Positions 6,976 to 13,657 of a DNA stretch of 20,024 bases are shown here, piece after piece. Under the pieces are notes generated by a model that saw only the letters and a program-made list of their open reading frames with translations, had not been told where the DNA came from and searched no databases. The stretch is from a virus. The stretch's first letter is position 1. Every line of letters starts with the position of its first letter. The position numbers and the translations under genes were made by a program. The stretch lies in the IMG/VR virus record IMGVR_UViG_3300037137_000261, positions 1-20,024 of that record; one strand, written 5' to 3'.

Positions 6976-7419
6976 ATGGCCGCCGATCCCTGGACCCTGA
7001 CCAACGGGGCCGCCAAGCTCATTGCCGACGGCACCATCCCCATCGACTCGGGCTCGTTCAAGGTAGCCCTGTTCACCGTCTGGAACCAGATCACCGCCGC
7101 GTCGGTGAACTACGCGGCGACCAACGAGGTTGGCGTCACAAACACCGGCTACACGGCCGGTGGCGCGGCCGTCGACCTCGCGAGCGCGACGGTCACCACC
7201 AACGACGTCGCCATCACGCAGGCGGCCGTGGTCGAGTGGACGGCCGGTACCGCCAACCTCGTGGCCAAGCAGGCCGTCATCTACCTTGCCTCGGGGGCGA
7301 ACCCGATCCTGTGCTTCGCGGCGCTCGACACGGGCCACGGCGACGTGACCGCGACGAACGGCAACAAGCTCCAGATCGGCGGCACCGCCGCGGCCGTCAT
7401 CAACGTCACCGTCACCTAG
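6976..7419 (+). CDS. Small virion structural protein, possibly capsid decoration
   Basis: A 147-residue, beta-rich protein lacking charged clusters. It starts MAADPWTLTNGAAKLIADGTIPIDSGSFKVALF and contains NYAATNEVGVTNTGYTAGGAAVDL and a C-terminal GNKLQIGGTAAAVINVTVT. I recognise this as a recurring phage protein type with the pattern 'dG.id.dsg.fkv.Lf......YA.tnEv...GYt.GG', but I cannot attach a proven role. The place directly after the capsid gene and the good GAAAGGAC ribosome site argue for an abundant head protein such as a decoration protein. A minor structural protein is the alternative. Start ATG 6976 is the only sensible one. Confidence 0.7.
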   Translation: MAADPWTLTNGAAKLIADGTIPIDSGSFKVALFTVWNQITAASVNYAATNEVGVTNTGYTAGGAAVDLASATVTTNDVAITQAAVVEWTAGTANLVAKQAVIYLASGANPILCFAALDTGHGDVTATNGNKLQIGGTAAAVINVTVT

Positions 7420-7442
7420 GTCCGGGGAGAGAGTAACTTCCC

Positions 7443-9158
7443 GTGGCGACCGCAACCAAGGCTGCCAACGCCAACGCCGTCGTCAGTTCGCCGGGCTGGA
7501 CAACCCCGGCGAACGCCTATGCCGACGACGGGACGGTCGCTGCCTTCTCCGGGGCGAATGGCGTCACGTGGTCAAACGACTACGGCTTCGCTGACTTCTC
7601 GACCTCCGACATCCCCGACGGCTCGACGATCGGCGGCGTCACGATGTCCGCCAACGTGTGGCAGAGCAATGCCACCCGTGGCCTGACGGGCGTTCTGTGC
7701 CGCGATAACGGGGCCGATAGCGGGTCGGAGGCCACCTCGACCTCGACCTCCACCAGCAACGTCGTAACGGCGACTTCGGCGGCCGGGGGGATCACCCTAA
7801 CTGATCTGCGCTCCGCCTCAACCGTGGTCAAGGCCCGCGTCCGCTGCACTCGATCATCGTCTTCCGCGTTCACGGGCTCGCTTGATTACGTCTACATCAC
7901 CGTCACCTATACGGCGCCAACGCTCATCCAGCCTGGCGCCGCCGCTATCACGGTCGGCATGGCTACGCCGACCGTCTTCGCACAGACAACCACCCTGATC
8001 CAACCTGCGGCGGCGGCCTTCTCCATCGCAGGCGCCACGCCGACTATCGGAACGCCGACCACCATCGCGCCGAGCGCAGCCGCTATCACGGTCGGCACCG
8101 CGACGCCTGCGCTCGTCGCCCAGAACTGGCCCAAGGCCGAGCCGGCCGCCGTCGCGGTCACGGTGGCCGGCGCGACCCCGGCGATCGTCGCCCAGAACTG
8201 GCCGATGGTCCAGCCCGCAGCGGCCGCCATCACCGTCGGGACTTCCACGCCGGCAGTCGCCCTGCCGGTGTCCGTGGCCCCAGCCGCCGCAGCGATGGAC
8301 GTGGCGGCCGCGACGCCTGCCGTCTGGCTCCCGGTCTCTCTTGCGCCCGGAGCGGTAGCTGTAGGGATCACGGGCGCGACTCCGACGGTCATGACGTGGA
8401 CGCTCGCCCAGCCCGCGGCCGCGGAGGTCGCCGTCACGACCGCGACCCCGGCGGTCAGCGCCGTGGCGACGACGCTCGTGCAGCCGGGAGCGGCGGAAGT
8501 CACCATCGGGACAGCCACGCCCGCCCTCGCGGCCACGCAGACCTACGTGCCCGCTGCCGCTGCCGTCGCGGTCGCAGGCGCGACACCGTCGGTCGTCGTG
8601 TGGGCGATCGCTCAGCCGGCTGCTGCGGACGTCACCGTCACGGGCGCGACCCCCGCCGTCGCCACGCACCAGCTCGTGCAGCCCGCCGCAGCGGCCGTCA
8701 CCGTCGATACGGCCACGCCCGCCCTGTCCGCCACGCAGACCTATGTCCCGGCGGCTGCGGCCCTGACCATCGGCACGGCCACGCCGACCGTCAACGCCGT
8801 CGCCGTCAGCCTGGTGCAGCCGGCCGCCGCGACCGTGGCCATCGGGACGGCGGCCCCGTCCGTCACGACTACCGATCACCGGGTCCTCCAGATGGCCGCC
8901 GCCGCGGTCATGTTCGCGGGGATGGCCCCGGACGTGGCGGCTACTGAGAACGTGTTCATCGTGCCTGGCCCGCTGGGGCTGACGATCGAGGGCGCGACCC
9001 CCGATGTCACGCTCCCGGTGCCCCCGCCCGGCCTCGCCGCCCGGATGCGACTCTCGGCGGCCTCCGCCGGCCGGGCGTCGATCGACGGGCAACCGTCCAT
9101 GTCGGTCGTCTCCGTCTCCGATGCCCCGGTCATCACGAGCGCGAGGTTCATCCCATGA
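7443..9158 (+). CDS. Repeat-rich virion protein, probable head fibre, 571 aa
   Basis: The start is GTG 7443 with GGGGAGAG upstream. Residues 15-158 form a beta-sandwich-like domain (WTTPANAYADDG, YGFADFSTSDIPDGSTIGGVTMSANVW, and a final SLDYVYITVTYTAP) of the kind found in phage virion proteins with sugar- or lipid-binding-like folds. Residues 161-527 are about 16 degenerate units of 21-24 residues with consensus (L/I)xxPAAAxVTVxxATPxVxA, then a 44-residue tail. Short strands alternating with Ala/Pro turns suggest an elongated beta fibre or solenoid (inference). It sits between the capsid/decoration genes and the head-tail connector, an unusual place for a tail fibre, which suggests attachment to the head. 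A stem-loop overlaps its ribosome site (7423-7443). ATGA overlap with the next gene. Confidence 0.8.
   Translation: MATATKAANANAVVSSPGWTTPANAYADDGTVAAFSGANGVTWSNDYGFADFSTSDIPDGSTIGGVTMSANVWQSNATRGLTGVLCRDNGADSGSEATSTSTSTSNVVTATSAAGGITLTDLRSASTVVKARVRCTRSSSSAFTGSLDYVYITVTYTAPTLIQPGAAAITVGMATPTVFAQTTTLIQPAAAAFSIAGATPTIGTPTTIAPSAAAITVGTATPALVAQNWPKAEPAAVAVTVAGATPAIVAQNWPMVQPAAAAITVGTSTPAVALPVSVAPAAAAMDVAAATPAVWLPVSLAPGAVAVGITGATPTVMTWTLAQPAAAEVAVTTATPAVSAVATTLVQPGAAEVTIGTATPALAATQTYVPAAAAVAVAGATPSVVVWAIAQPAAADVTVTGATPAVATHQLVQPAAAAVTVDTATPALSATQTYVPAAAALTIGTATPTVNAVAVSLVQPAAATVAIGTAAPSVTTTDHRVLQMAAAAVMFAGMAPDVAATENVFIVPGPLGLTIEGATPDVTLPVPPPGLAARMRLSAASAGRASIDGQPSMSVVSVSDAPVITSARFIP
7923..9023 (+). 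repeat. Degenerate in-frame tandem repeats, about 16 units of 63-72 bp
   Basis: The repeats encode units with the core PAAAxVTVxxATP. At DNA level they are mostly diverged, but some blocks stay identical: a 17-nt block at 8115-8131 recurs at 8187-8203 (72 bp apart), and CCACGCAGACCTA at 8533-8545 recurs at 8731-8743. That pattern points to growth by unequal recombination with higher-order units. Copy number may vary between relatives. Confidence 0.85.
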
Positions 9159-9988
9159 GGCACCTCGAGATCGAGGTCACGAACGCCGACGAGCTGCTCG
9201 CCACGGAGGCCTACGGCGCTGGGGCCCTGCTCCGCTGGGAGTCGTCGGCCACAGAGGGCGGCACCTACGCCGAGGGCGGGACGGAGGCGCTCGTCTCCGG
9301 CACCACGCTCTACGACGTCTGGGACGCGGCGGGCATCGAGACGACCTGGTACCGGACGCGGATCAGCGACGCCGGCGGCACGACGTTCTCGGCCTATTCC
9401 GCGCCCCGGTCGCCCGTGACGTCCCTCGTCACGATCGCCGAGGTCCGCGCGCTCATCAACTCCCGCCTCAGCGACGTCGACCTCCAGGCCGTGATCGACC
9501 GCGAGGAGGCGTGGCTCGCCGGGAGGGTCGGTCTCCTCAAAGGAGAGCGAACCGACACCTTCACGCCTGGGATCGGCGACACGCCGCTCTATCTCCGGCG
9601 GCGTGCCGAGTCCGTCGTGCTCACCGACGCCGGCCGGACGCTGGCCGCCTCGGAGTTCCTGTTCACGCCCTCGACCGGCCAGATCCGGCGCATCTGGACC
9701 CCGGACCTGACGAACGAGCCGCCCTGGCGGCAGCTCTACCTCGGCTGGCAGGGCACTGTGACCGCCACATACACCCCCGCCGACGAAGCGGCGGTCAAGC
9801 GCGCAGTGATCGAGCTGGTGCGGATCGCTCTCAATGAGAGCGGCTACCAGTCCGAGCAGATCGGCGACTACGCCTACACGAAGGGCACCGGAGCCGATCG
9901 GCCGAGCCGTGCCGGGTTGGCGCGCTCGATCCTGGTGCGAAGGCCGGCCTACAGCATGCGGATTCACTCCGCGATGGAACCCTCGTGA
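9155..9988 (+). CDS. Head-tail connector protein with N-terminal Fn3-like domain
   Basis: A 277-residue protein. Residues 18-84 look like a fibronectin type III-like module (ALLRWESSATEGGTYAEGG, then TTWYRTRISDAGGTTFSAYS). From residue 91 on, VTIAEVRALINSRLSDVDLQAVIDREEAWLAGRVG is the helical start of a phage head-tail connector (HK97 gp6/SPP1 gp15-like adaptor). It is followed by LYLRRRAESVVLTDAGRTL, WRQLYLGWQGTVTATYTPAD and a closing helix VKRAVIELVRIALNESGYQSEQIGDYAYT. Adaptors form a ring below the portal. Most are about half to two thirds this length, so the Fn3-like part is an addition. The start ATG 9155 overlaps the previous stop (ATGA), and its end overlaps the next gene (GTGA). Confidence 0.82.
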   Translation: MRHLEIEVTNADELLATEAYGAGALLRWESSATEGGTYAEGGTEALVSGTTLYDVWDAAGIETTWYRTRISDAGGTTFSAYSAPRSPVTSLVTIAEVRALINSRLSDVDLQAVIDREEAWLAGRVGLLKGERTDTFTPGIGDTPLYLRRRAESVVLTDAGRTLAASEFLFTPSTGQIRRIWTPDLTNEPPWRQLYLGWQGTVTATYTPADEAAVKRAVIELVRIALNESGYQSEQIGDYAYTKGTGADRPSRAGLARSILVRRPAYSMRIHSAMEPS

Positions 9989-10377
9989 ATACGGTCCTGG
10001 ACACGAACCACCGCTGGCTCGTGTGGTTCCAGCCGATCGCCGGCGACCCCCGCGTGGTGGGCGCCTTCGACGACCGCCGGATCGCAGAGGTATGGGCGTC
10101 CGGCAACTCGCGGCGAACGGCGCGCGAACATCTCGCCTGGCTGCCCACGACGATGGTTCGCGTGATGCGTGCAGGCATCGACGTCCGGCCCGGCCAGGTC
10201 TACCCGGCGAGCGACGAGCTGCTCGTCTGCGGGCCAGAGGTCGTCGGACGCGGGATCGTCGTCGACGTGAGCCAGGATGAGTTTACTGTCGCTGTGCCCG
10301 TCATTCCGCCCGGACTTGCCGATGGACCCTCGCTCTGGGAGATCGGCCACTGTCTCGGACAGCCGGTGCAGGCGTGA
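9985..10377 (+). CDS. Unknown small protein in the connector cluster, 130 aa
   Basis: The start is GTG 9985, overlapping the previous stop as GTGA, and the end overlaps the next GTG the same way, so it is clearly part of the operon. The sequence has WLVWFQPIAGDPRVVGAFDDRRIAEVWASG, a basic helix RRTAREHLAWL and a beta-rich C-terminal half (LLVCGPEVVGRGIVVDVSQDEFTVAVPVI). I do not recognise the family. Its place between connector and head-closure genes suggests a neck or assembly role, but no motif proves it. Confidence 0.7.
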   Translation: MNTVLDTNHRWLVWFQPIAGDPRVVGAFDDRRIAEVWASGNSRRTAREHLAWLPTTMVRVMRAGIDVRPGQVYPASDELLVCGPEVVGRGIVVDVSQDEFTVAVPVIPPGLADGPSLWEIGHCLGQPVQA

Positions 10378-10964
10378 GCTTCGACGACCTGCTCATCCAC
10401 GAGCTCGTCATCTACCGGATGGCCGCGGCCACCTCCGGCGGCGCGGAGACGGCCGGAGGCGCGAACACAACCCTAACGGCCGACACCACGGCAGGGGCGA
10501 CCTCCGTCCATGTCGCATCCGCCGCGGCGATCGCCGCAGGCAACTGGCTCCGGGTCGGGGATACCGGCGAGCGAGAAGCCAGGCAGGTGGCGGTCGGCGG
10601 CGTGGCCGCGCTCGTCGTGACGCTCACCGCACCCCTGGCGCTCGCCCATGACTCCGGCGACCAGGTGCGCGAAGTGGACGACGCCGGCGACGTGACGCTC
10701 GACGAGTACGGGCAGGCGGTCCTCGCGCCAGTGGTCCTAGCCACGGTGGACGGGCGCATCCGGCCGATCACGTCCCGCGAGGTGCCCCTGACGAGTGAGG
10801 CGGGCGCTGCGATCTCGACCCACATCGCCGACATCTACCCGGTGACCTCGCTCACGACGGCGTGCTGGATCGAGTCAGGCGGAGTGCGGTACGACATCCA
10901 CGGCATCAGGGACGCGGCCGGTGCTGGTCATCACCTGACGCTCAATCTCGTGGCGGTGAGCTGA
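10374..10964 (+). CDS. Head closure protein with an inserted beta domain
   Basis: A 196-residue protein from GTG 10374. The N-terminal MSFDDLLIHELVIYR and the part from residue 103 on (GDVTLDEYGQAVLAPVVLATVDGRIRPITSREVPLTSEAG, then TTACWIESGGVRYDIHGIRDAAGAGHHLTLNLVAV) match phage head-closure/head-tail joining proteins (SPP1 gp16-like), including the final 'HH' beta strand. Residues 30-102 are not part of that fold: they form a module GATSVHVASAAAIAAGNWLRVGDTGEREARQV with a final APLALAHDSGDQVREV. The same module appears twice in the tail tube protein of this window. The protein seals the portal channel and joins the tail. It overlaps both neighbours (GTGA, TGATG). Confidence 0.8.
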   Translation: MSFDDLLIHELVIYRMAAATSGGAETAGGANTTLTADTTAGATSVHVASAAAIAAGNWLRVGDTGEREARQVAVGGVAALVVTLTAPLALAHDSGDQVREVDDAGDVTLDEYGQAVLAPVVLATVDGRIRPITSREVPLTSEAGAAISTHIADIYPVTSLTTACWIESGGVRYDIHGIRDAAGAGHHLTLNLVAVS

Positions 10965-11500
10965 TGCCTTCGCCCAAGGCTCCGTCCGAGAAGCTCCTCG
11001 CCCGTCGTGCCGCCAAGGTCGTGCTGAACCACGCCGCGCTCGACGCGATCACGATGGCCGTCGCCGATGGAGCGTTCGACCTGGCACGGGCGGTCATCTT
11101 CGGGGCCGATGCGCCGGACGCGACGCCCTACGGCGAGGGCCTCATCAGAAGCGGCGGCGTGATCGCCTACGTTGATCGGAAGCTCGTCGCCACCGCCGCG
11201 ACGGGACCGGGCATTGACGGCGACCCGACGGTCAAGAAGCCGAGGGCGGCCAAGCTCGGACCGGGGATCGTGGTGATCGGCGGATACGGCTTCCCGGCAA
11301 GGTTCCAGGAGGCCGGCACGATTCACCAGCCGGCACGCCCGTTCGTGACGCCGGAACTCATGTCGACGCTGCCCGATGCCGAAGGGTTCATCCGTTTGGC
11401 CTGCGTCAACCGCAAGGTCATCTCGGCTGGACGCGCCGCCCGGGGCGACACGTTCGCCGCATCGAAGGCGCGGCAGGCTGCGAAGGCGGCCGCCGGATGA
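10964..11500 (+). CDS. HK97 gp10-like neck / tail completion protein
   Basis: The start ATG 10964 is set by a TGATG overlap; it gives 178 residues. An N-terminal helix (LLARRAAKVVLNHAALDAITMAVADGAFDLARAVI) is followed by GGVIAYVDRKLVAT and the family signature GYGFPARFQEAGTIHQPARPFVTPEL (107-132), then a basic Ala-rich C-terminus. HK97 gp10-type proteins lie between head closure and tail terminator genes and help complete the neck or tail. The order here is the usual one. It ends with an ATGA overlap with the next gene. Confidence 0.85.
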   Translation: MPSPKAPSEKLLARRAAKVVLNHAALDAITMAVADGAFDLARAVIFGADAPDATPYGEGLIRSGGVIAYVDRKLVATAATGPGIDGDPTVKKPRAAKLGPGIVVIGGYGFPARFQEAGTIHQPARPFVTPELMSTLPDAEGFIRLACVNRKVISAGRAARGDTFAASKARQAAKAAAG

Positions 11501-11919
11501 GCCTCGTAGACCCCTTGGGCCGCCTCCTCACCGAGATCCGAGACGACGCGACCGTGGCCGCGATCACGACCCGCATCCGTGGCGGCGAGCCGGCCCCGGG
11601 CGACGCGCTGGGCGCTGGCGGCTACCTGCCGTTCGTGGTCCTCACCCGGCTCGGCGGTGCGCGGCTCAAGCGGTGCCCGATCCAGGAGGTCCGCCTGCTG
11701 GCCAAGTGCTACGCGACGACAGCTCCGAACGCGGCGATCCTCGCGGGCGCCGTGTCCGATGCGATCCACGCCAAGGGTCACCGGATCACGGCGGCCGGCG
11801 TGGCGATCTTCGGCTCGTTCGACGACGGCGGGCAGGGTGCGACGCGGGATCCCGACACCCAGCAGTGGCATGAGGACCTCGTGATCCAGGTCAACGCCGG
11901 AACCGAGTTGCTGACATGA
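11497..11919 (+). CDS. Putative tail terminator protein
   Basis: A 140-residue protein. It opens with VDPLGRLLTEIRDDATVAAITTRIRGGEPAPGDALGAGGYLPFVVLTRLGG, has a central LLAKCYATTAPNAAILAGAVSDAIHAKGHRI and ends with WHEDLVIQVNAGTELL. The layout (helix, strand, helix, strands; about 140 aa) and the slot between the gp10-like and tail tube genes are those of siphovirus tail terminators, which form a ring at the head-proximal end of the tail and stop tube growth. The assignment is by gene order and overall pattern rather than a specific motif. ATGA overlaps on both sides. Confidence 0.7.
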   Translation: MSLVDPLGRLLTEIRDDATVAAITTRIRGGEPAPGDALGAGGYLPFVVLTRLGGARLKRCPIQEVRLLAKCYATTAPNAAILAGAVSDAIHAKGHRITAAGVAIFGSFDDGGQGATRDPDTQQWHEDLVIQVNAGTELLT

Positions 11920-12068
11920 GACCGCCGCTCTGGCTCCATGTCGAGATCCTGCCGAAGGTCGCCGGCGAGGACCTGATGATGCGCATCCGGGTCCGCCGCT
12001 GGGCATGGCTCTGGCCGCCCTTCTGGATCGCATTCCTCCGCTGGCGGCGCGAGACGCCTATCGAGTAG
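11916..12068 (+). CDS. Short Trp-rich basic ORF, 50 aa
   Basis: ATG 11916 overlaps the previous stop as ATGA and the frame ends at TAG 12066-12068, giving 50 residues. The product has MRIRVRRWAWLWPPFWIAFLRWRRETP near its end: a Trp-rich hydrophobic stretch of about a dozen residues (30-41) flanked by arginines. It could sit at a membrane or be a small assembly factor. I do not recognise a family. The overlap and the clean frame up to the structured gap 12069-12150 favour a real gene. Codon use matches the neighbours. Confidence 0.6.
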   Translation: MRPPLWLHVEILPKVAGEDLMMRIRVRRWAWLWPPFWIAFLRWRRETPIE

Positions 12069-12083
12069 CCCACCTTCCACCGC

Positions 12084-12130
12084 TCCCGCCCAGGCGGGAA
12101 CGAAACAGTCAACCGGGGCCATGACCCCGG
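12084..12130 (+). promoter_or_regulatory. Two stem-loops upstream of the tail tube gene
   Basis: TCCCGCC (12084-12090) and GGCGGGA (12093-12099) form one stem-loop; CCGGGG (12113-12118) and CCCCGG (12125-12130) form a second with a 6-nt loop. They fill the largest gap of the tail region (12069-12150) just before the ribosome site of the tail tube gene. No U-tract is present. They may process or stabilise the message of this abundant protein, or partly terminate upstream transcription. Confidence 0.5.
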
Positions 12131-12150
12131 GCAGCGAAAGGACAGGAACA

Positions 12151-13179
12151 ATGGCAACCACAGTCGACCCCAATGCCGTCTGGAGCGGCGCTCCCGTAAG
12201 CGTGACCTACGGCGGCGTGGAGATGGGCGCCACCACGAGCAACCCGAAGATCACGCTCGATGTCGAGGCGGGCGCGCCCGCGTTCACAAACGCCGGTGGG
12301 CCGGTCAAGGGCACCCGCGGCATCCGCAAGATCATCCCCTCCATCGAGATCACCCTCAACGAGATTGACGCGCAGCGTTTCGCGTGGGCACTGCCGGGCG
12401 CAACCGCCACCTCGTCTCAGTCTGTTGGCGTGCTCGTCGCCGGACTCGCCACCACGCTCGGGGCCGATCCGATCCTCGGTGCGACGACCATCTGGCTCGC
12501 CAGCGTCGCCACGGTCAATGTCGGCAACTTCATTCGCATCGGGGACACACTGACCGAAGCCCTCTCCGAAGTGGTCCGGGTCGTGACCAAAGGTGCCGGT
12601 GGGTCGGCCGATACAGTCATCGAGAACAGCGCGGGCGGCGGCCTGCTGATCGATCACGGCAACGGCGAGGCGGTCGTCACCTGCCTCGGTACGATCATGG
12701 CGGCTCCGTCTGTGGCTGGCGCCACGAACATCAAGGTAGACGCGGTGACGGGCCTCAGCCTGCTCGCCCCCGGTGACTATGTGCGTATCGGCTACGTCGG
12801 CCATTACGAGACGCGCCTCCTCACCGCGGTCGGCTCCATCGGCCCGTCGGGCACCGGCATCACCTTTGCAACCCCCCTCACCCGCGACCACGGCCTCGAT
12901 GAGTGGGTCGTCAGGGTCGCGGCCATCGGCGGCACCACGATCCGCCCGGTCATTGGTCGGCTCGGAGATGCGACGTACCAGTCGCTCGTCCTGACCGACG
13001 TCGGCGCCGACGGCCGGACGATGATCGTCACCCTGGACAACGCCGCGAGTGCGGAGACACAGGCGCTGGAGTTCAGCGACGACCCGGCCAACCCGCTCGG
13101 GCTGGCACTCAAGCTCACGGGGCACTACGGGGCGGCTACGCCGACCACCGTCCCGATCTCGTTCGTGATCTCGGCTTGA
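12151..13179 (+). CDS. Major tail tube protein with two tandem inserted beta domains
   Basis: The start ATG 12151 is preceded by GCGAAAGGAC; the in-frame ATG at 12121 lies in a hairpin loop and would translate the ribosome site, so it is rejected. The protein has 342 residues. The tube fold is seen in residues 1-95 (VSVTYGGVEMGATTSNPKITLDVEA, RKIIPSIEITLNEIDAQRFAWALPG) and resumes at about 260 (TIRPVIGRLGDATYQSLVLTDVGADGRTMIVTLDNA; final PLGLALKLTGHYG). Between them are two related modules (about 98-178 and 180-258) with GAT(T/N)I near the start, (I/V)RIG in the middle and a DHG near the end. They are similar to each other and to the insert in head closure. Many hexameric rings would stack, so the modules should coat the tail surface (inference). 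Confidence 0.85.
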   Translation: MATTVDPNAVWSGAPVSVTYGGVEMGATTSNPKITLDVEAGAPAFTNAGGPVKGTRGIRKIIPSIEITLNEIDAQRFAWALPGATATSSQSVGVLVAGLATTLGADPILGATTIWLASVATVNVGNFIRIGDTLTEALSEVVRVVTKGAGGSADTVIENSAGGGLLIDHGNGEAVVTCLGTIMAAPSVAGATNIKVDAVTGLSLLAPGDYVRIGYVGHYETRLLTAVGSIGPSGTGITFATPLTRDHGLDEWVVRVAAIGGTTIRPVIGRLGDATYQSLVLTDVGADGRTMIVTLDNAASAETQALEFSDDPANPLGLALKLTGHYGAATPTTVPISFVISA

Positions 13180-13180
13180 G

Positions 13181-13657
13181 ATGGCTGAGCGATCCGTGGA
13201 GGATGTCGTAACTGGCATCCTTCACGTCTCGGTTGGGGGCGTCGTCAAGGAATTGCCGACGCTCAAGGCCAAGTACATCGCCGAATGGGGACGCCTGCTC
13301 GGCGCGTCCGGCGACTCCTCGAAACCAATCAGTGACTGGACGATGCAGGATGTCGCGGGGCTGGCGGGCCAGACCGTCGAACGGCTCCTTGATCTCGTGG
13401 TCGCCTATGATCGGTCGGCTGCGCTCGGGGGTCGGGAATGGCTCGCGGAGAACGCCGACCCGACCGAACTCCACGGCGCCCTCGTGGCGATGGCAGGCAA
13501 CGCCTTCCCTTTAGCCGACGACCCGGCGGCACTGGTCGGGCTGATGATCGTGCAGTCGGCCGTCGCGTTGAAGCCCCCGAACTCTACGAATGGTGCCTCT
13601 CCGAATGGGGCCTCGACCCGGAAGCGGTCCGCTCGCGCTTCGATCCGGAGCAGTTGA
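13181..13657 (+). CDS. Tail assembly chaperone, short form (gpG-like)
   Basis: A 158-residue product of the zero frame, ATG 13181, two bases after the tail tube stop. It opens with SVEDVVTGILHVSVGGVVKELPTLKAKYIAEWGRLLG and has a helical core (WTMQDVAGLAGQTVERLLDLVVAYDRS). The end (LKPPNSTNGASPNGASTRKRSARASIRSS) is low-complexity. In siphoviruses two chaperone forms, the short one and a frameshifted long one, bind the tape measure protein during tail assembly. The place between tail tube and tape measure and the overlapping downstream frame fit exactly. The long form would share the first 133 residues. Confidence 0.83.
   Translation: MAERSVEDVVTGILHVSVGGVVKELPTLKAKYIAEWGRLLGASGDSSKPISDWTMQDVAGLAGQTVERLLDLVVAYDRSAALGGREWLAENADPTELHGALVAMAGNAFPLADDPAALVGLMIVQSAVALKPPNSTNGASPNGASTRKRSARASIRSS
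13573..13579 (+). other. Candidate -1 ribosomal frameshift site (G CCC CCG)
   Basis: Zero-frame codons AAG CCC CCG AAC run through this heptamer. Slipping back one base after CCC-CCG makes the next codon GAA at 13579, which continues as ELYEWCLSEWGLDPEAV in the -1 frame. That frame has no plausible start codon of its own just upstream, and its convincing coding part begins here. The heptamer is not a textbook A/U-rich slippery site, so the exact slip point is inferred. Confidence 0.55.

Noticed and set aside
7923-9023. CRISPR-like or other non-coding repeat array
   Set aside because: Repeats are in frame, of multiples of three, with protein-level conservation and variable DNA, so they are coding repeats.
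12121-12150. Earlier start ATG 12121 for the tail tube protein
   Set aside because: It would translate the ribosome binding site of ATG 12151 and lies in the loop of a GC-rich hairpin.
13438-13578. Independent start at 13438 for the second chaperone gene
   Set aside because: The product before 13579 is Arg/Pro-rich out-of-frame noise within the first chaperone gene; the coding part begins at the proposed frameshift.
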